In this document: one piece after another, positions 1-8,591 of the stretch
How the letters are laid out: each line of letters starts with the position of its first letter
Position numbering within the stretch: position 1 is the first letter of the stretch
NCBI GenBank assembly: GCA_019242465.1
Contig: JAFAVL010000664.1
Location: 1-9,286 of the forward strand
Direction of reading: 5' to 3'
Length of the DNA: 9,286 bases
DNA from: Chroococcidiopsidaceae cyanobacterium CP_BM_RX_35
GTDB lineage: Bacteria > Cyanobacteriota > Cyanobacteriia > Cyanobacteriales > Chroococcidiopsidaceae
Notes under the pieces: generated by a model
Databases searched by the model: none
The model's input: the letters and a program-made list of their open reading frames with translations, nothing else
What the model was told of the DNA's origin: nothing
Program-made: the position numbers and the translations under genes

Positions 1-48
1 GTCCGCAGCTATCAAGCATGGCAGCGCGAGAAGCACCTGCGATCATAA
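1..48 (+). CDS. Possible C-terminal end of an upstream gene (partial)
   Basis: Frame 1 is open from the window edge to a TAA at 46-48 and reads VRSYQAWQREKHLRS. The stop would lie only 2 bp from the convergent hemH stop. Fifteen residues are too few to identify a family, and another plus-strand frame is also open here, so the call rests only on the charged, helix-like composition and the tight tail-to-tail fit. It could equally be non-coding. Confidence 0.2.
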   Translation, partial: VRSYQAWQREKHLRS

Positions 49-50
49 AA

Positions 51-1223
51 CTACAGAATTCCCACCAAGTGCAGGAGTCCGTGACCACTAATCAGTTCGA
101 CTAACAATGCAATAAATCCAAGCATGGCAAGACGACCATTCCAGACTTCTGCTGCTGTAGTCATGCCCCATTGCCAACGCTCTTGCGGATACATCTTGAC
201 CTTCTTCTTCATTTGAGTAACCTGAGCCAGTTTAAGGCTAGGGGATTTCAGTGCTTCCAGCACCAACTGTGCCATTGCTTCAATGAACATCGGATTAGTG
301 TTAAGAGCTGGGACGCGGCGGAAGTTATAAATGCCTGCGTGTTCTGCGACTTCCCGGTACTCTATATCAATCTCTTGCAGCGTCTCAATGTGTTCAGAAA
401 CAAAACTGATGGGAACGACTAGTAAATCTGTGACACCTTGTGCCCCCAGATTTTGAATTGCATCTTCAGTGTAGGGCTGGAGCCATTCCACAGGTCCTAC
501 TCGGCTTTGATACGCTAAAGTGTATGGATTAGACCGATTGAGGGTTTGCATAATGAGAGCAGTACAGTCCTCAATCTCTTGCTGATAGGGATCGCCTGCC
601 TCTTCAACGTAGTTGCGGGGAACACCATGGGCGCTGAAAAAGATATGAACTTGGTCCGGATTGGGAAAATGGTCAAGTTCCTGCGCGATCAACTGAGACA
701 TCGACCGGAGGTAACCAGGTCGTTTATACCAGGAGGGAATGACGGTGTACTCAATCCGCTCGAGTTTTGGGTCTTCTAGCCAAAGTCTATCGAGCAACCG
801 AAAACTAGAACCACTGGTACTAATCGAAAATTGGGGGTACAGTGGCAGAATGACAAGACGCTCAATTCGATCGCGTTTGATTTTGGCGATCGCTTCTTCT
901 GTAAATGGGTGCCAATATCGCATCCCTACATAGATGTGGGCTTCCTGACCTAGTGCCTGCAGCTGCTCCTGAAGTGCCTGAGCTTGCGCTTCGGTAATCT
1001 GCCGCAGAGGAGAACCCCCCCCGATTTGCCGATAATTTTCTTGTGATTTCTTGGTTCTTAATGTAGAAATCCACCAAGCCAGAGGTCTTTGCAACCATTT
1101 AAATGGCAGGCGAATGATTTCTGGATCAGAAAACAGGTTAAACAAAAACGGACCAACATCCTCTATTTGATCCGGTCCACCAAGATTAAGTAATAATACC
1201 CCGACACGACCATTGACAGTCAC
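51..1223 (-). CDS. hemH: Ferrochelatase with C-terminal CAB-like extension
   Basis: Ferrochelatase inserts Fe2+ into protoporphyrin IX to make protoheme, the last step of the heme branch. The 390-residue product shows the family landmarks in order: N-terminal LLLNLGGP (10-17), [10 protein letters not shown] (68-77), LPLYPQFS (126-133), the SAHG segment with the catalytic His199, YQSRVGP (238-244), and [13 protein letters not shown] (274-286), whose Glu280 matches the conserved active-site Glu. Residues 350-390 form the extension typical of cyanobacterial and plastid enzymes: a linker, then [12 protein letters not shown] (359-370), a chlorophyll-binding-like motif within one hydrophobic helix, which anchors the protein to membranes and has been linked to pigment binding. 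The start is GTG, with AAGGA about 10 nt upstream; no in-frame ATG lies near the conserved N-terminus. The gene is divergent from the methyltransferase gene. Function is certain by family; the role of the CAB part is family knowledge. Confidence 0.97.
   Translation of the reverse strand: MTVNGRVGVLLLNLGGPDQIEDVGPFLFNLFSDPEIIRLPFKWLQRPLAWWISTLRTKKSQENYRQIGGGSPLRQITEAQAQALQEQLQALGQEAHIYVGMRYWHPFTEEAIAKIKRDRIERLVILPLYPQFSISTSGSSFRLLDRLWLEDPKLERIEYTVIPSWYKRPGYLRSMSQLIAQELDHFPNPDQVHIFFSAHGVPRNYVEEAGDPYQQEIEDCTALIMQTLNRSNPYTLAYQSRVGPVEWLQPYTEDAIQNLGAQGVTDLLVVPISFVSEHIETLQEIDIEYREVAEHAGIYNFRRVPALNTNPMFIEAMAQLVLEALKSPSLKLAQVTQMKKKVKMYPQERWQWGMTTAAEVWNGRLAMLGFIALLVELISGHGLLHLVGIL
886..893. repeat. HIP1 octamer GCGATCGC
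   Basis: This is a perfect palindrome matching the highly iterated cyanobacterial octamer. It lies inside hemH. Further copies are at 1358-1365 (methyltransferase) and 6801-6808 (chlN). Three copies in 9.3 kb is well above chance and supports a cyanobacterial origin. Confidence 0.85.
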
Positions 1224-1306
1224 AGCACCCCAATCCTTTCAGCTTTGTTACTAAGTTTAACAATAGATCTTTATAAAATGTACCAGTGGAGAGAAGGAGT
1301 TAAGTT
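1224..1306. promoter_or_regulatory. Divergent hemH / methyltransferase intergenic region
   Basis: These 83 bp must hold the start signals for both genes. For the plus-strand methyltransferase there is a -10-like TATAAA at 1272-1277 but no good -35 at the right distance; TTGTTA at 1245-1250 leaves 21 bp. A strong Shine-Dalgarno GAGAAGGAG (1291-1299) sits 7 nt before the GTG. For hemH only the ribosome-binding site AAGGA is clear. Promoter placement is tentative. Confidence 0.35.
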
Positions 1307-1930
1307 GTGGCAACAATTTTAAGAGACTGGAGCTACCGCTACCAATGGTTGTACGATGCGATCGCCCGTCTAGCTGCTCTGAGTGTAGGCGGTGAGGTGC
1401 GATTTCGCCAGCTAGCTTTACAAGGGTTAACTATTTATCCAGAAACCAAGGTGCTTGACCTCTGTTGTGGCAGTGGTCAAGCAACTCAAATATTAGTGCA
1501 ATTCTCCCAAAACGTTACGGGACTCGATGCCTCACCCCTATCCTTGAAACGAGCGCAGCGAAACGTACCTCAAGCCCAGTATGTTGAAGCTTTCGCTGAG
1601 GAAATGCCATTCCCCGAAGCTTGCTTCGATCTCGTGCATACCAGTACAGCACTGCACGAGATGGAGCCTAGTCAACTACAGCAGATTATCAAAGAAGTCT
1701 ACCGGGTACTAAAACCAGAGGGAATGTTTACTTTAGTGGATTTCCACGCTCCTAATAATTGGGTCTTTTGGCCTGGGCTGTCTCTGTTTTTACTGTTGTT
1801 TGAAACCGAGACCGCGTGGCAGCTCCTGAAAACGGATTTGACCAAATTGCTGGAGGAGTCAGAGTTTAAGGTATGCAAACAGACCTTTTATGCAGGCGGG
1901 AGTTTGCAAGTGATTCAGACCAAAAAATGA
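1307..1930 (+). CDS. Class I SAM-dependent methyltransferase (UbiE/Methyltransf_11-like)
   Basis: The 207-residue protein has a Rossmann-fold methyltransferase core. Motif I is VLDLCCGSGQAT (49-60), the glycine-rich SAM-binding loop. The acidic end of strand 2 is TGLDAS (71-76), motif II-like EMPFPEACFDLVHTSTALHE spans 99-118, and the post-motif region EVYRVLKPEGMFTLVDF spans 130-146. A hydrophobic stretch around 153-165 (VFWPGLSLFLLLF) may pack against a membrane or bind a lipid-like substrate; this is inference. The substrate is unknown. UbiE/COQ5-type quinone methylation is the nearest family idea, but nothing here fixes it. The start is GTG, chosen because GAGAAGGAG lies 7 nt upstream. 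The stop is 21 bp from the convergent dehydratase gene, with no obvious terminator hairpin between them. Confidence 0.9.
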   Translation: MATILRDWSYRYQWLYDAIARLAALSVGGEVRFRQLALQGLTIYPETKVLDLCCGSGQATQILVQFSQNVTGLDASPLSLKRAQRNVPQAQYVEAFAEEMPFPEACFDLVHTSTALHEMEPSQLQQIIKEVYRVLKPEGMFTLVDFHAPNNWVFWPGLSLFLLLFETETAWQLLKTDLTKLLEESEFKVCKQTFYAGGSLQVIQTKK

Positions 1931-1951
1931 TTAGCCCCCGGAAACCGCGAA

Positions 1952-2290
1952 CTATGCATCCAGCTGATCGGTCTTTGCCGCCATAATGAAATCATTCCGA
2001 TGCAGCCCAGAAATGGCATGAGTCCACCAGGTTACTGTCACCTTACCCCACTCTGTTAGTAATGCTGGATGATGCCCTTCTTTATCTGCCTCCTCACCAA
2101 CACGCTGTGTAAATGCGAGAGCTGTTTTAAAATCTGGAAACTTGTAGACGCGCTCTAGACGAGATTCTCCATTCTGCTCCACAATCTTCCAGTCTGGAAG
2201 CTGAGGCTTGAGTTCGGCAATTTCTGCCTCAGTCACTAGTGGTGCATCTTTGTTACAAGCAGTACATTTTTGTTGTGTTAGCTTTTCCAT
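1952..2290 (-). CDS. phhB: Pterin-4a-carbinolamine dehydratase (4a-hydroxytetrahydrobiopterin dehydratase)
   Basis: The enzyme dehydrates 4a-hydroxytetrahydropterin and so recycles the pterin cofactor of aromatic amino acid hydroxylases. The 112-residue product contains the family signature [21 protein letters not shown] (71-91), with the His73-His74 pair and His91 as active-site residues, followed by [15 protein letters not shown] (94-108). The N-terminus carries CTAC (Cys9, Cys12), a CxxC also seen in some bacterial members. The ATG start is preceded by AGGAAG with about 6 nt spacing. No phenylalanine hydroxylase gene is in the window, and cyanobacteria often keep this protein without one, so its physiological role here is open. 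Length and motifs make the family assignment secure. Confidence 0.95.
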   Translation of the reverse strand: MEKLTQQKCTACNKDAPLVTEAEIAELKPQLPDWKIVEQNGESRLERVYKFPDFKTALAFTQRVGEEADKEGHHPALLTEWGKVTVTWWTHAISGLHRNDFIMAAKTDQLDA

Positions 2291-2321
2291 TGCTGCTTCC
2301 TATTGAACCTCGCATAACCTG

Positions 2322-2348
2322 ATATTACGCGATTCCTGCTTCGCACAA
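2322..2348 (-). promoter_or_regulatory. Candidate promoter of the pterin dehydratase gene
   Basis: On the minus strand TTGTGC (2343-2348) and TAATAT (2322-2327) are separated by 15 bp, somewhat short for a sigma-70 type promoter. They would give a leader of about 25 nt before the ATG at 2290. Sequence match only. Confidence 0.3.
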
Positions 2349-2603
2349 GCGATGGGAAATTCACCGTCAAGGGAGCGCTTTCAGTTTGAATTAGCAGCGT
2401 TGTCATTCAAATCTAATTTTCAGGTATGGCAAGAGCCTTATATTTTGCGTCCTACATAGATAATAGATTAACTACTATGCAATACAGGGGAAAGCATTAT
2501 TATGATCTAAGGCGCTATTGAGCAAGTAAAAGACAAAATAACCAGTAGCAGACAGGATACGGCAAGAACTAGCTGTCGCCACCAACTTAAAGTCAACGGA
2601 GCT
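2349..2603. other. Intergenic stretch without a recognisable gene
   Basis: This stretch lies between the dehydratase promoter area and the 3' end of the DUF421 gene. I find only very short open frames (for example 14 codons from an ATG near 2477), with no convincing ribosome-binding site. No tRNA, strong hairpin or terminator is evident for the DUF421 transcript. Confidence 0.5.
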
Positions 2604-3110
2604 TCAATGTTTGTCATTGCTCGTAATCGCGCTGATACTACCATCAGCTTCCATAAAAGCCTTCTTAACGTTATCCAGCTTATCTACTCCCTGTTTGCGC
2701 AATTGGCTCATCAACTCACTCTCGTTGATCAGCTCCCGGCGCATGTGACGGCGGAGCATCCTCCCATTCTTCACCAAAAGCAGTGGTGGAGGACTCAGCA
2801 ATCGCTGCATTTTGGGAAACCGATAGCTCAACCAGTTAAGGGTGTAGCTCCAAAAGATCACTGTTGCTACAAGAATCAAGCCATCCGTGATTGACGTGTA
2901 ATTACTTGCCATGGCATTCTGGCAAGCATTAGTAAAGAGTAATACGAGCAATAAATCTGTAATCCCCACAGCGCCCACCTGCCGATTTGGCAGGTATCGC
3001 AGGAGCGCGAATAGACCTAGGTAAACCGTTGAGGCACGAATAAATAGTTCAGCGACTGAGAAGCTAGGAAAGAGGAGCCTATGCCAATCTACCTTAAATA
3101 ATAAATCCAT
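2604..3110 (-). CDS. DUF421 / YetF-type membrane protein
   Basis: The 168-residue protein fits the DUF421 (COG2323, YetF-like) architecture. Three hydrophobic segments lie at roughly 18-38, 48-66 and 77-95. The conserved loop after the first helix is RYLPNRQVGAVGITDLL (38-54). A cytosolic domain follows, with PPPLLLVKNGRMLRRHMRRELINESELMSQLRKQGV (107-142) and an ending KAFMEADGSISAI (150-162) that matches the usual 'A.lE.nG.lSVi' pattern. The family is membrane-bound and its biochemical role is not established. The ATG is preceded only by a weak AAAGG at short spacing. The gene is divergent from the phosphoesterase gene, and the two share a 119-bp spacer with inverted repeats. Family call is confident; function is unknown. 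Confidence 0.88.
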   Translation of the reverse strand: MDLLFKVDWHRLLFPSFSVAELFIRASTVYLGLFALLRYLPNRQVGAVGITDLLLVLLFTNACQNAMASNYTSITDGLILVATVIFWSYTLNWLSYRFPKMQRLLSPPPLLLVKNGRMLRRHMRRELINESELMSQLRKQGVDKLDNVKKAFMEADGSISAITSNDKH

Positions 3111-3130
3111 AGACCTTTGTTGTATCCTGC

Positions 3131-3144
3131 AAGTGTTGGCACTT
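3131..3144. repeat. Short inverted repeat AAGTG-ttgg-CACTT
   Basis: Five-base arms are separated by four bases in the divergent spacer, just upstream of the DUF421 start. Alone it is weak, but it sits 11 bp from the larger nested repeat and could be part of an operator or leader structure. Confidence 0.35.
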
Positions 3145-3155
3145 CAGGTTTCTAT

Positions 3156-3197
3156 AAAGTTTTGTAAAGGTAGACTCGTCTAGTCTAGCAAAACTTT
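3156..3197. repeat. Nested inverted repeat in the DUF421 / phosphoesterase spacer
   Basis: The outer arms AAAGTTTTG (3156-3164) and CAAAACTTT (3189-3197) are perfect 9-bp complements. Inside them TAGACT (3171-3176) and AGTCTA (3182-3187) are perfect 6-bp complements around the loop CGTCT. The internal asymmetry is 6 nt on one side and 1 nt on the other. It could be an operator for a dimeric regulator or an RNA hairpin in the leader. A TATAAA at 3153-3158 overlaps the first arm, so binding or folding here could affect initiation toward the phosphoesterase gene. Function is inferred only. Confidence 0.6.
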
Positions 3198-3229
3198 CTT
3201 CTAGGGAGAAAAAGAGCGCCTCTGAAAAT

Positions 3230-4966
3230 ATGTCATCTATGCCTCAACTGCTTAGCGATCCATTTTTGCAACTGCCAACTGAAACCTCAGTACAGGTTGT
3301 TTGGTTTACAGAGTTTGCTGGCTTGCGCCATAGTGTTGCCTACGGCGAGGGATTGCATCAAATTGCCATTGCCACCACCACCAAACTAAGCCGTACTCGT
3401 GAAGATCAGATCTCTCGGGTAAAAGACCAAACTCAGACAGGTCAGGTTTACAAGAAACCTACCTGGCGCGACATTTGGCGACATGAAGCAAAAGTTACTA
3501 ACCTGAGTTCTGGTGTCCGCGTCCCTTATTGCGTCACGAGTGTGCAAGAAGATGGCATAGATGTCACCAGCGCTGAGTTCACTCTTGCTCCCAAGCCGCA
3601 TCCTGGGACATCGCTGAAGATTCTGCTTACTTCTGACCACCAACTGAAGCCAATGATAGCTGCCAATCTCCAGCTGGTGGTTGAGACAGTTGGACGAGTG
3701 GACGCGGTTTTCTTTGCCGGAGATCTCGTCAATGTTCCTGACAGGGCATCGGAGTGGTTTGATGACAATCGTGGTGGGGCTTTTTTCCCCTGCCTACAGG
3801 GGCGCGGGCACTACGAACTGGAAAAGAATGGTGTTAAGACCCTTTACAGAGGGGGTGAGTTGATTCAGAACGCACCCTTATTTACCGCAATTGGCAACCA
3901 TGAAGTCATGGGTCGCTTCTCAATGAACACTAACTTGAATAACGAGTTGGATGATACTATCCCCCGTGCTAATGCTCGACAGCTTTCTCAGCAAAACTTT
4001 GGGAAAGGAGAACTAGAGAGTATTCTGCCTATAGATGAACGCTGGCTAAAGGACAATTCTTTTAATACTGACACTTACGAAGAAATATTCACTCTACCTA
4101 AAAGCAGCTTGGGAGGAAACAAGTATTATGCGATTAGCTTTGGTGATGTACGCCTAGTTGTCCTGTTCGCAGCGAATGCTTGGCGGACTCCTAGTCTTGC
4201 TGCTGCTGTTAAGGGTAGGTACAGCGAACGAGAGGAAGACTTAACCAACCCACTTCAGTGGGGGTACGGACAGCATATCTTTGAGCCAATTGCTAAAGGT
4301 AGTGTTCAGTACAGTTGGCTACAGCAAGAACTCAACAGCCCTGAGTCTCGTCAAGCCAAGTACAAAGTCGTTATGTTACATCATCCCCCGCATTCTCTAG
4401 GCGACAATGTTGTCCCTGCCTATACCGATCCAGTGCAGGTGATTGACCGCGACACTAATGGCAGCATCAAGGCAGTTCGCTATCAGTATCCCTTGGATGC
4501 CGATTACATTATTCAGGATGTTGTGCCATTGCTAGAGGCAAGTGGTGTGCAGCTAGTGCTTTACGGACATTGCCATCTATGGAACCGTTTTGTTAGTCCT
4601 AGCGGGATGAACTTTCTAGAAACTTCTAACGTTGGTAACTCTTACGGTGCCGCTATTGGCAATCGGGGACGGAACGTGACAGTTGATAGTCGGGAAGACT
4701 ATGTGGCAATGGGAGATCCGCATGGGTTAGAGCCTGTGATGCCAACAATTGCACCACTATTGGACGAGGATGGTGAACCAATGCCGTATATTGCGAGTAA
4801 CGATATCACTGTTTTCAGCATCTTTGAAACGGCAACTGGCACTGTAAGCAGTTATCGTTTTAACACGCAGGAGCCAGGGTCAACGTTCTCCCGGAGGGAA
4901 CCTCCGGGAGCTGCGTTGACTTCGTCAAAAGTGGTGAAGTTTGATGAATTTAAGTTAAGCTTTTGA
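3230..4966 (+). CDS. Metallophosphoesterase, purple-acid-phosphatase-like
   Basis: The 578-residue protein starts with a beta-rich region (about 18-120; TSVQVVWFTEFAG at 19-31) resembling the Fn3-like N-domain of purple acid phosphatases, followed by a calcineurin-like phosphoesterase domain. Metal-binding blocks seen are AGDLVN (163-168, Asp165), IGNHE (221-225, Asn223 and His224), MLHHPPH (382-388) and YGHCH (445-449). The first block, normally DxH or DxG, appears as LTSDHQ (133-138), so ligand identity there is unclear. No signal peptide or membrane helix is visible, which suggests a cytoplasmic protein, unlike most secreted purple acid phosphatases. Substrate is unknown. The start at 3230 lacks a well-spaced Shine-Dalgarno: AGGGAG (3203-3208) is 21 nt away. 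A second ATG lies three codons on. The C-terminal tail (about 547-570) is encoded partly by a palindromic element, and the 3' end overlaps the DUF29 gene by 12 bp. Confidence 0.87.
   Translation: MSSMPQLLSDPFLQLPTETSVQVVWFTEFAGLRHSVAYGEGLHQIAIATTTKLSRTREDQISRVKDQTQTGQVYKKPTWRDIWRHEAKVTNLSSGVRVPYCVTSVQEDGIDVTSAEFTLAPKPHPGTSLKILLTSDHQLKPMIAANLQLVVETVGRVDAVFFAGDLVNVPDRASEWFDDNRGGAFFPCLQGRGHYELEKNGVKTLYRGGELIQNAPLFTAIGNHEVMGRFSMNTNLNNELDDTIPRANARQLSQQNFGKGELESILPIDERWLKDNSFNTDTYEEIFTLPKSSLGGNKYYAISFGDVRLVVLFAANAWRTPSLAAAVKGRYSEREEDLTNPLQWGYGQHIFEPIAKGSVQYSWLQQELNSPESRQAKYKVVMLHHPPHSLGDNVVPAYTDPVQVIDRDTNGSIKAVRYQYPLDADYIIQDVVPLLEASGVQLVLYGHCHLWNRFVSPSGMNFLETSNVGNSYGAAIGNRGRNVTVDSREDYVAMGDPHGLEPVMPTIAPLLDEDGEPMPYIASNDITVFSIFETATGTVSSYRFNTQEPGSTFSRREPPGAALTSSKVVKFDEFKLSF
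4879..4920. repeat. Palindromic element inside the phosphoesterase coding region
   Basis: The outer arms GTCAACG (4879-4885) and CGTTGAC (4914-4920) and the inner arms CTCCCGGAGG (4888-4897) and CCTCCGGGAG (4901-4910) are perfect complements, around a GAA loop with a small tt/ctg interruption. Seventeen of about 20 positions per side pair. It is translated in frame (residues about 550-563, including SRREPPG) without breaking the gene. The GC-rich core contrasts with its surroundings and resembles small dispersed palindromic repeats known from cyanobacteria. Whether it is repeated elsewhere in this genome cannot be seen here. Confidence 0.75.
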
Positions 4967-5383
4967 TAGCAACAAGCCCATTGCCGTTTCTAAAATTTGT
5001 GCTTGCTTCACCATTTCTCCAAGTTCCTCAGCTTCGTAGCGACCTTCAAATGCTTCTAAAGCAGCTCGTTCCAAAGCTAATTCATATGCATCTTCTAAAG
5101 TCTCCGTTAGTTCTTCTTCAGAAAGATATGTCCCTTTAGCTTTGTATCGCTGATTGATGCGTTGAATTTGCTTAACGGCATTACGAATAGAAACATCCCA
5201 AGAGCGAGTTGTACGTTTTTCAGAAGATTGTTTAATCAAATGCAATAACAGAATTATTCCATAACTATAGATTTTATTAACTTTATCGGATTTGCTCATC
5301 TCCTCCAATTCTTCCACCAGTTCTAGGGCTTCAGTTACTTTGCCCTCACGAAGAAGTTGCTTTAGAGTAATTAATTCTTCCAT
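4955..5383 (-). CDS. DUF29 family protein
   Basis: This 142-residue, highly charged, helical protein matches the cyanobacterial DUF29 pattern: an N-terminal LKQLLREGKVTEALELVEELEEM (7-29), the family block GIILLLHLIKQ (42-52) followed by RTTRSWDVSIRNAVKQIQRIN (57-77), and LSEEELTETLEDAYELALERAALE (87-110). The family is common and multi-copy in cyanobacteria, and its molecular role is not known to me. The ATG is the only plausible start because a TAG stop lies three codons upstream, but the Shine-Dalgarno is poor. The stop codon lies inside the convergent phosphoesterase gene, giving a 12-bp tail overlap. A short open frame that may be a decayed neighbour lies just upstream. Confidence 0.85.
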   Translation of the reverse strand: MEELITLKQLLREGKVTEALELVEELEEMSKSDKVNKIYSYGIILLLHLIKQSSEKRTTRSWDVSIRNAVKQIQRINQRYKAKGTYLSEEELTETLEDAYELALERAALEAFEGRYEAEELGEMVKQAQILETAMGLLLSKA

Positions 5384-5430
5384 TGTCTGCTACACGGAAG
5401 TTGTTACGCGGTGATTGTCTCTCCTCTGAA

Positions 5431-5601
5431 TCATAATTGCAAATTCCTCACTTGGTCTGTGTAAAGAAGTTGATGTTTTGCTTGTGCATCTGCCCATGAT
5501 GCCGGAAACTCACGCTGCTCTAATACAACATCTTCGATAACAGCACCAATGGCATAGCTCAGGATGAGAAGGGCACTTATACAAAAAAAGGGCGAACCCA
5601 C
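5431..5601 (-). pseudogene. Probable gene remnant or small unidentified ORF
   Basis: On the minus strand a frame ends at TGA 5431-5433 and reads SYAIGAVIEDVVLEQREFPASWADAQAKHQLLYTDQVRNLQL in its last 42 residues, in pieces of protein-like composition (a hydrophobic start followed by a polar, charged tail). No ATG exists in the frame. The only upstream start, a GTG at 5599-5601, falls inside the chl terminator hairpin, and the in-frame stop lies shortly before that. This suggests the 3' end of a gene whose 5' part was lost, perhaps the former neighbour of the DUF29 gene. I do not recognise the family, and chance openness cannot be excluded. Confidence 0.35.
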
Positions 5602-5611
5602 AGATTCGCCC
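5582..5611 (-). terminator. Rho-independent terminator of the chlL-chlN operon
   Basis: Read on the minus strand, GGGCGAA (5605-5611) and TTCGCCC (5590-5596) form a perfect 7-bp stem around an 8-nt loop, followed directly by seven T residues (5583-5589). It lies 77 nt after the chlN stop, with only a second palindrome between them. Confidence 0.88.
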
Positions 5612-5629
5612 TGATTTTCTCAAGGCTTC

Positions 5630-5647
5630 GCCGGAGAAAGCTCCGGC
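5630..5647. repeat. Palindrome with CCGGAG / CTCCGG core
   Basis: GCCGGAG (5630-5636) and CTCCGGC (5641-5647) form a 7-bp stem with loop AAAG, between the chlN stop and the terminator. The CCGGAG...CTCCGG core is shared with the element at 4879-4920. There is no T-tract on either strand, so it is not itself a terminator. It may protect the chlN mRNA 3' end or be a dispersed repeat. Confidence 0.6.
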
Positions 5648-5687
5648 AACTTTCACAGAGCAAGCTCAATTTCCAGCAGGTTAAGAC

Positions 5688-7969
<2,282 letters not shown>

Positions 7970-8035
7970 GTTGAGTTTGCTCCTATAGTTGCTTGTTTAA
8001 ACGTTGGACTCAAGTGTTCGCGCTTTGGTAGCTTC

Positions 8036-8051
8036 CTTGAGTAAGCTCAAG
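8036..8051. repeat. Inverted repeat CTTGAG-taag-CTCAAG in the chlL leader
   Basis: Perfect 6-bp arms with a 4-nt loop lie about 67 nt upstream of the chlL GTG, inside the presumed 5' untranslated region. CTCAAG also recurs at 8009-8014 and 8194-8199. It could be a leader hairpin or a protein-binding site, but the arms are short. Confidence 0.4.
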
Positions 8052-8164
8052 AACGTGCTTTCATTAGCTCTTCTAACGCATTATTGTCCAACAGCGGTGA
8101 TAAAGAAAGGGATGTCGTAGACGGAGTTGGTTTCAAAGAGGACTAGAATCAATTATTCGTGCAT

Positions 8165-8170
8165 ATTATA
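8165..8170 (-). promoter_or_regulatory. Candidate -10 box (TATAAT) for chlL-chlN
   Basis: On the minus strand a perfect TATAAT occurs about 195 nt before the chlL start. No good -35 hexamer lies at 16-18 bp; TTGAGG is 22 bp upstream. An A/T-tract-rich block directly upstream might compensate. Transcription from here would give a leader of about 190 nt. Sequence-based guess. Confidence 0.45.
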
Positions 8171-8201
8171 GGTCTCTTACTCTTTATACCTTCCTCAAGC
8201 T

Positions 8202-8272
8202 AAAAAAAACTTTAAAATAACGTTTTATGTTTTTATTTTTATTTAAAAAGGAACAAAATACAAAAAAACGTT
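8202..8272. promoter_or_regulatory. A/T-tract-rich block with AACGTTTT inverted repeat upstream of the chlL promoter
   Basis: Runs of four to eight A or T occur at roughly 9-12 bp intervals (8202-8209, 8214-8217, 8223-8226, 8230-8240, 8245-8249, 8255-8258, 8262-8268), near helical phasing, as in curved DNA or UP-element-like regions. AACGTTTT (8219-8226) and AAAACGTT (8265-8272) form an 8-bp inverted repeat with a 38-bp spacer. It sits immediately upstream of the TATAAT candidate. A regulatory role is inference. Confidence 0.45.
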
Positions 8273-8591
8273 CTATCTCCAGAAGTCTTATCTGTACAAG
8301 GCTATGTGCTAGAGTTGTTAGTCCAAAACAAGTTAAGCAGCTAGCATAAAAATCTTAGTTTTGGCTCTGCCTCAGCTTGAGGGTGCACCAGCTTGTAGGA
8401 CTTATGAATGAAAAGCAAGGTCGTGGGGGGATTGGGAAGCTACAGTAATCCAGTAGGACAAATGTGAGCAATCACTCTAGGTGATGTTAAGAATAGTCAA
8501 TCTTCAGGTTAAACATAAAATTTCATTAAGTCCACACCCTGTTCTTGCTCATTTCCCCCTGAAAGACTCGTAGTGATAAACTCCCTCCAAC
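8273..8591. other. Intergenic stretch, nothing clear
   Basis: Between the A/T-rich block and the stop of the Trp-rich protein gene I see no gene of convincing length on either strand, no terminator for the upstream gene, and no tRNA. A 19-codon plus-strand frame at 8408 is discussed among the rejected items. Confidence 0.5.

Noticed and set aside
2607..2894. 95-codon plus-strand frame
   Set aside because: It lies entirely opposite the DUF421 gene, whose protein has clear helices and family motifs; the plus frame shows no family-like pattern.
8193..8382. CCTCAAGC (8193-8200) and GCTTGAGG (8375-8382) inverted pair
   Set aside because: Eight bases at 174-bp separation is weak evidence for a functional pair.
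8408..8467. Nineteen-codon plus-strand frame (MKSKVVGGLGSYSNPVGQM) with AGGA 7 nt upstream
   Set aside because: The start signal is plausible, but it is too short, has no recognisable family and no supporting context; chance is the simpler explanation.
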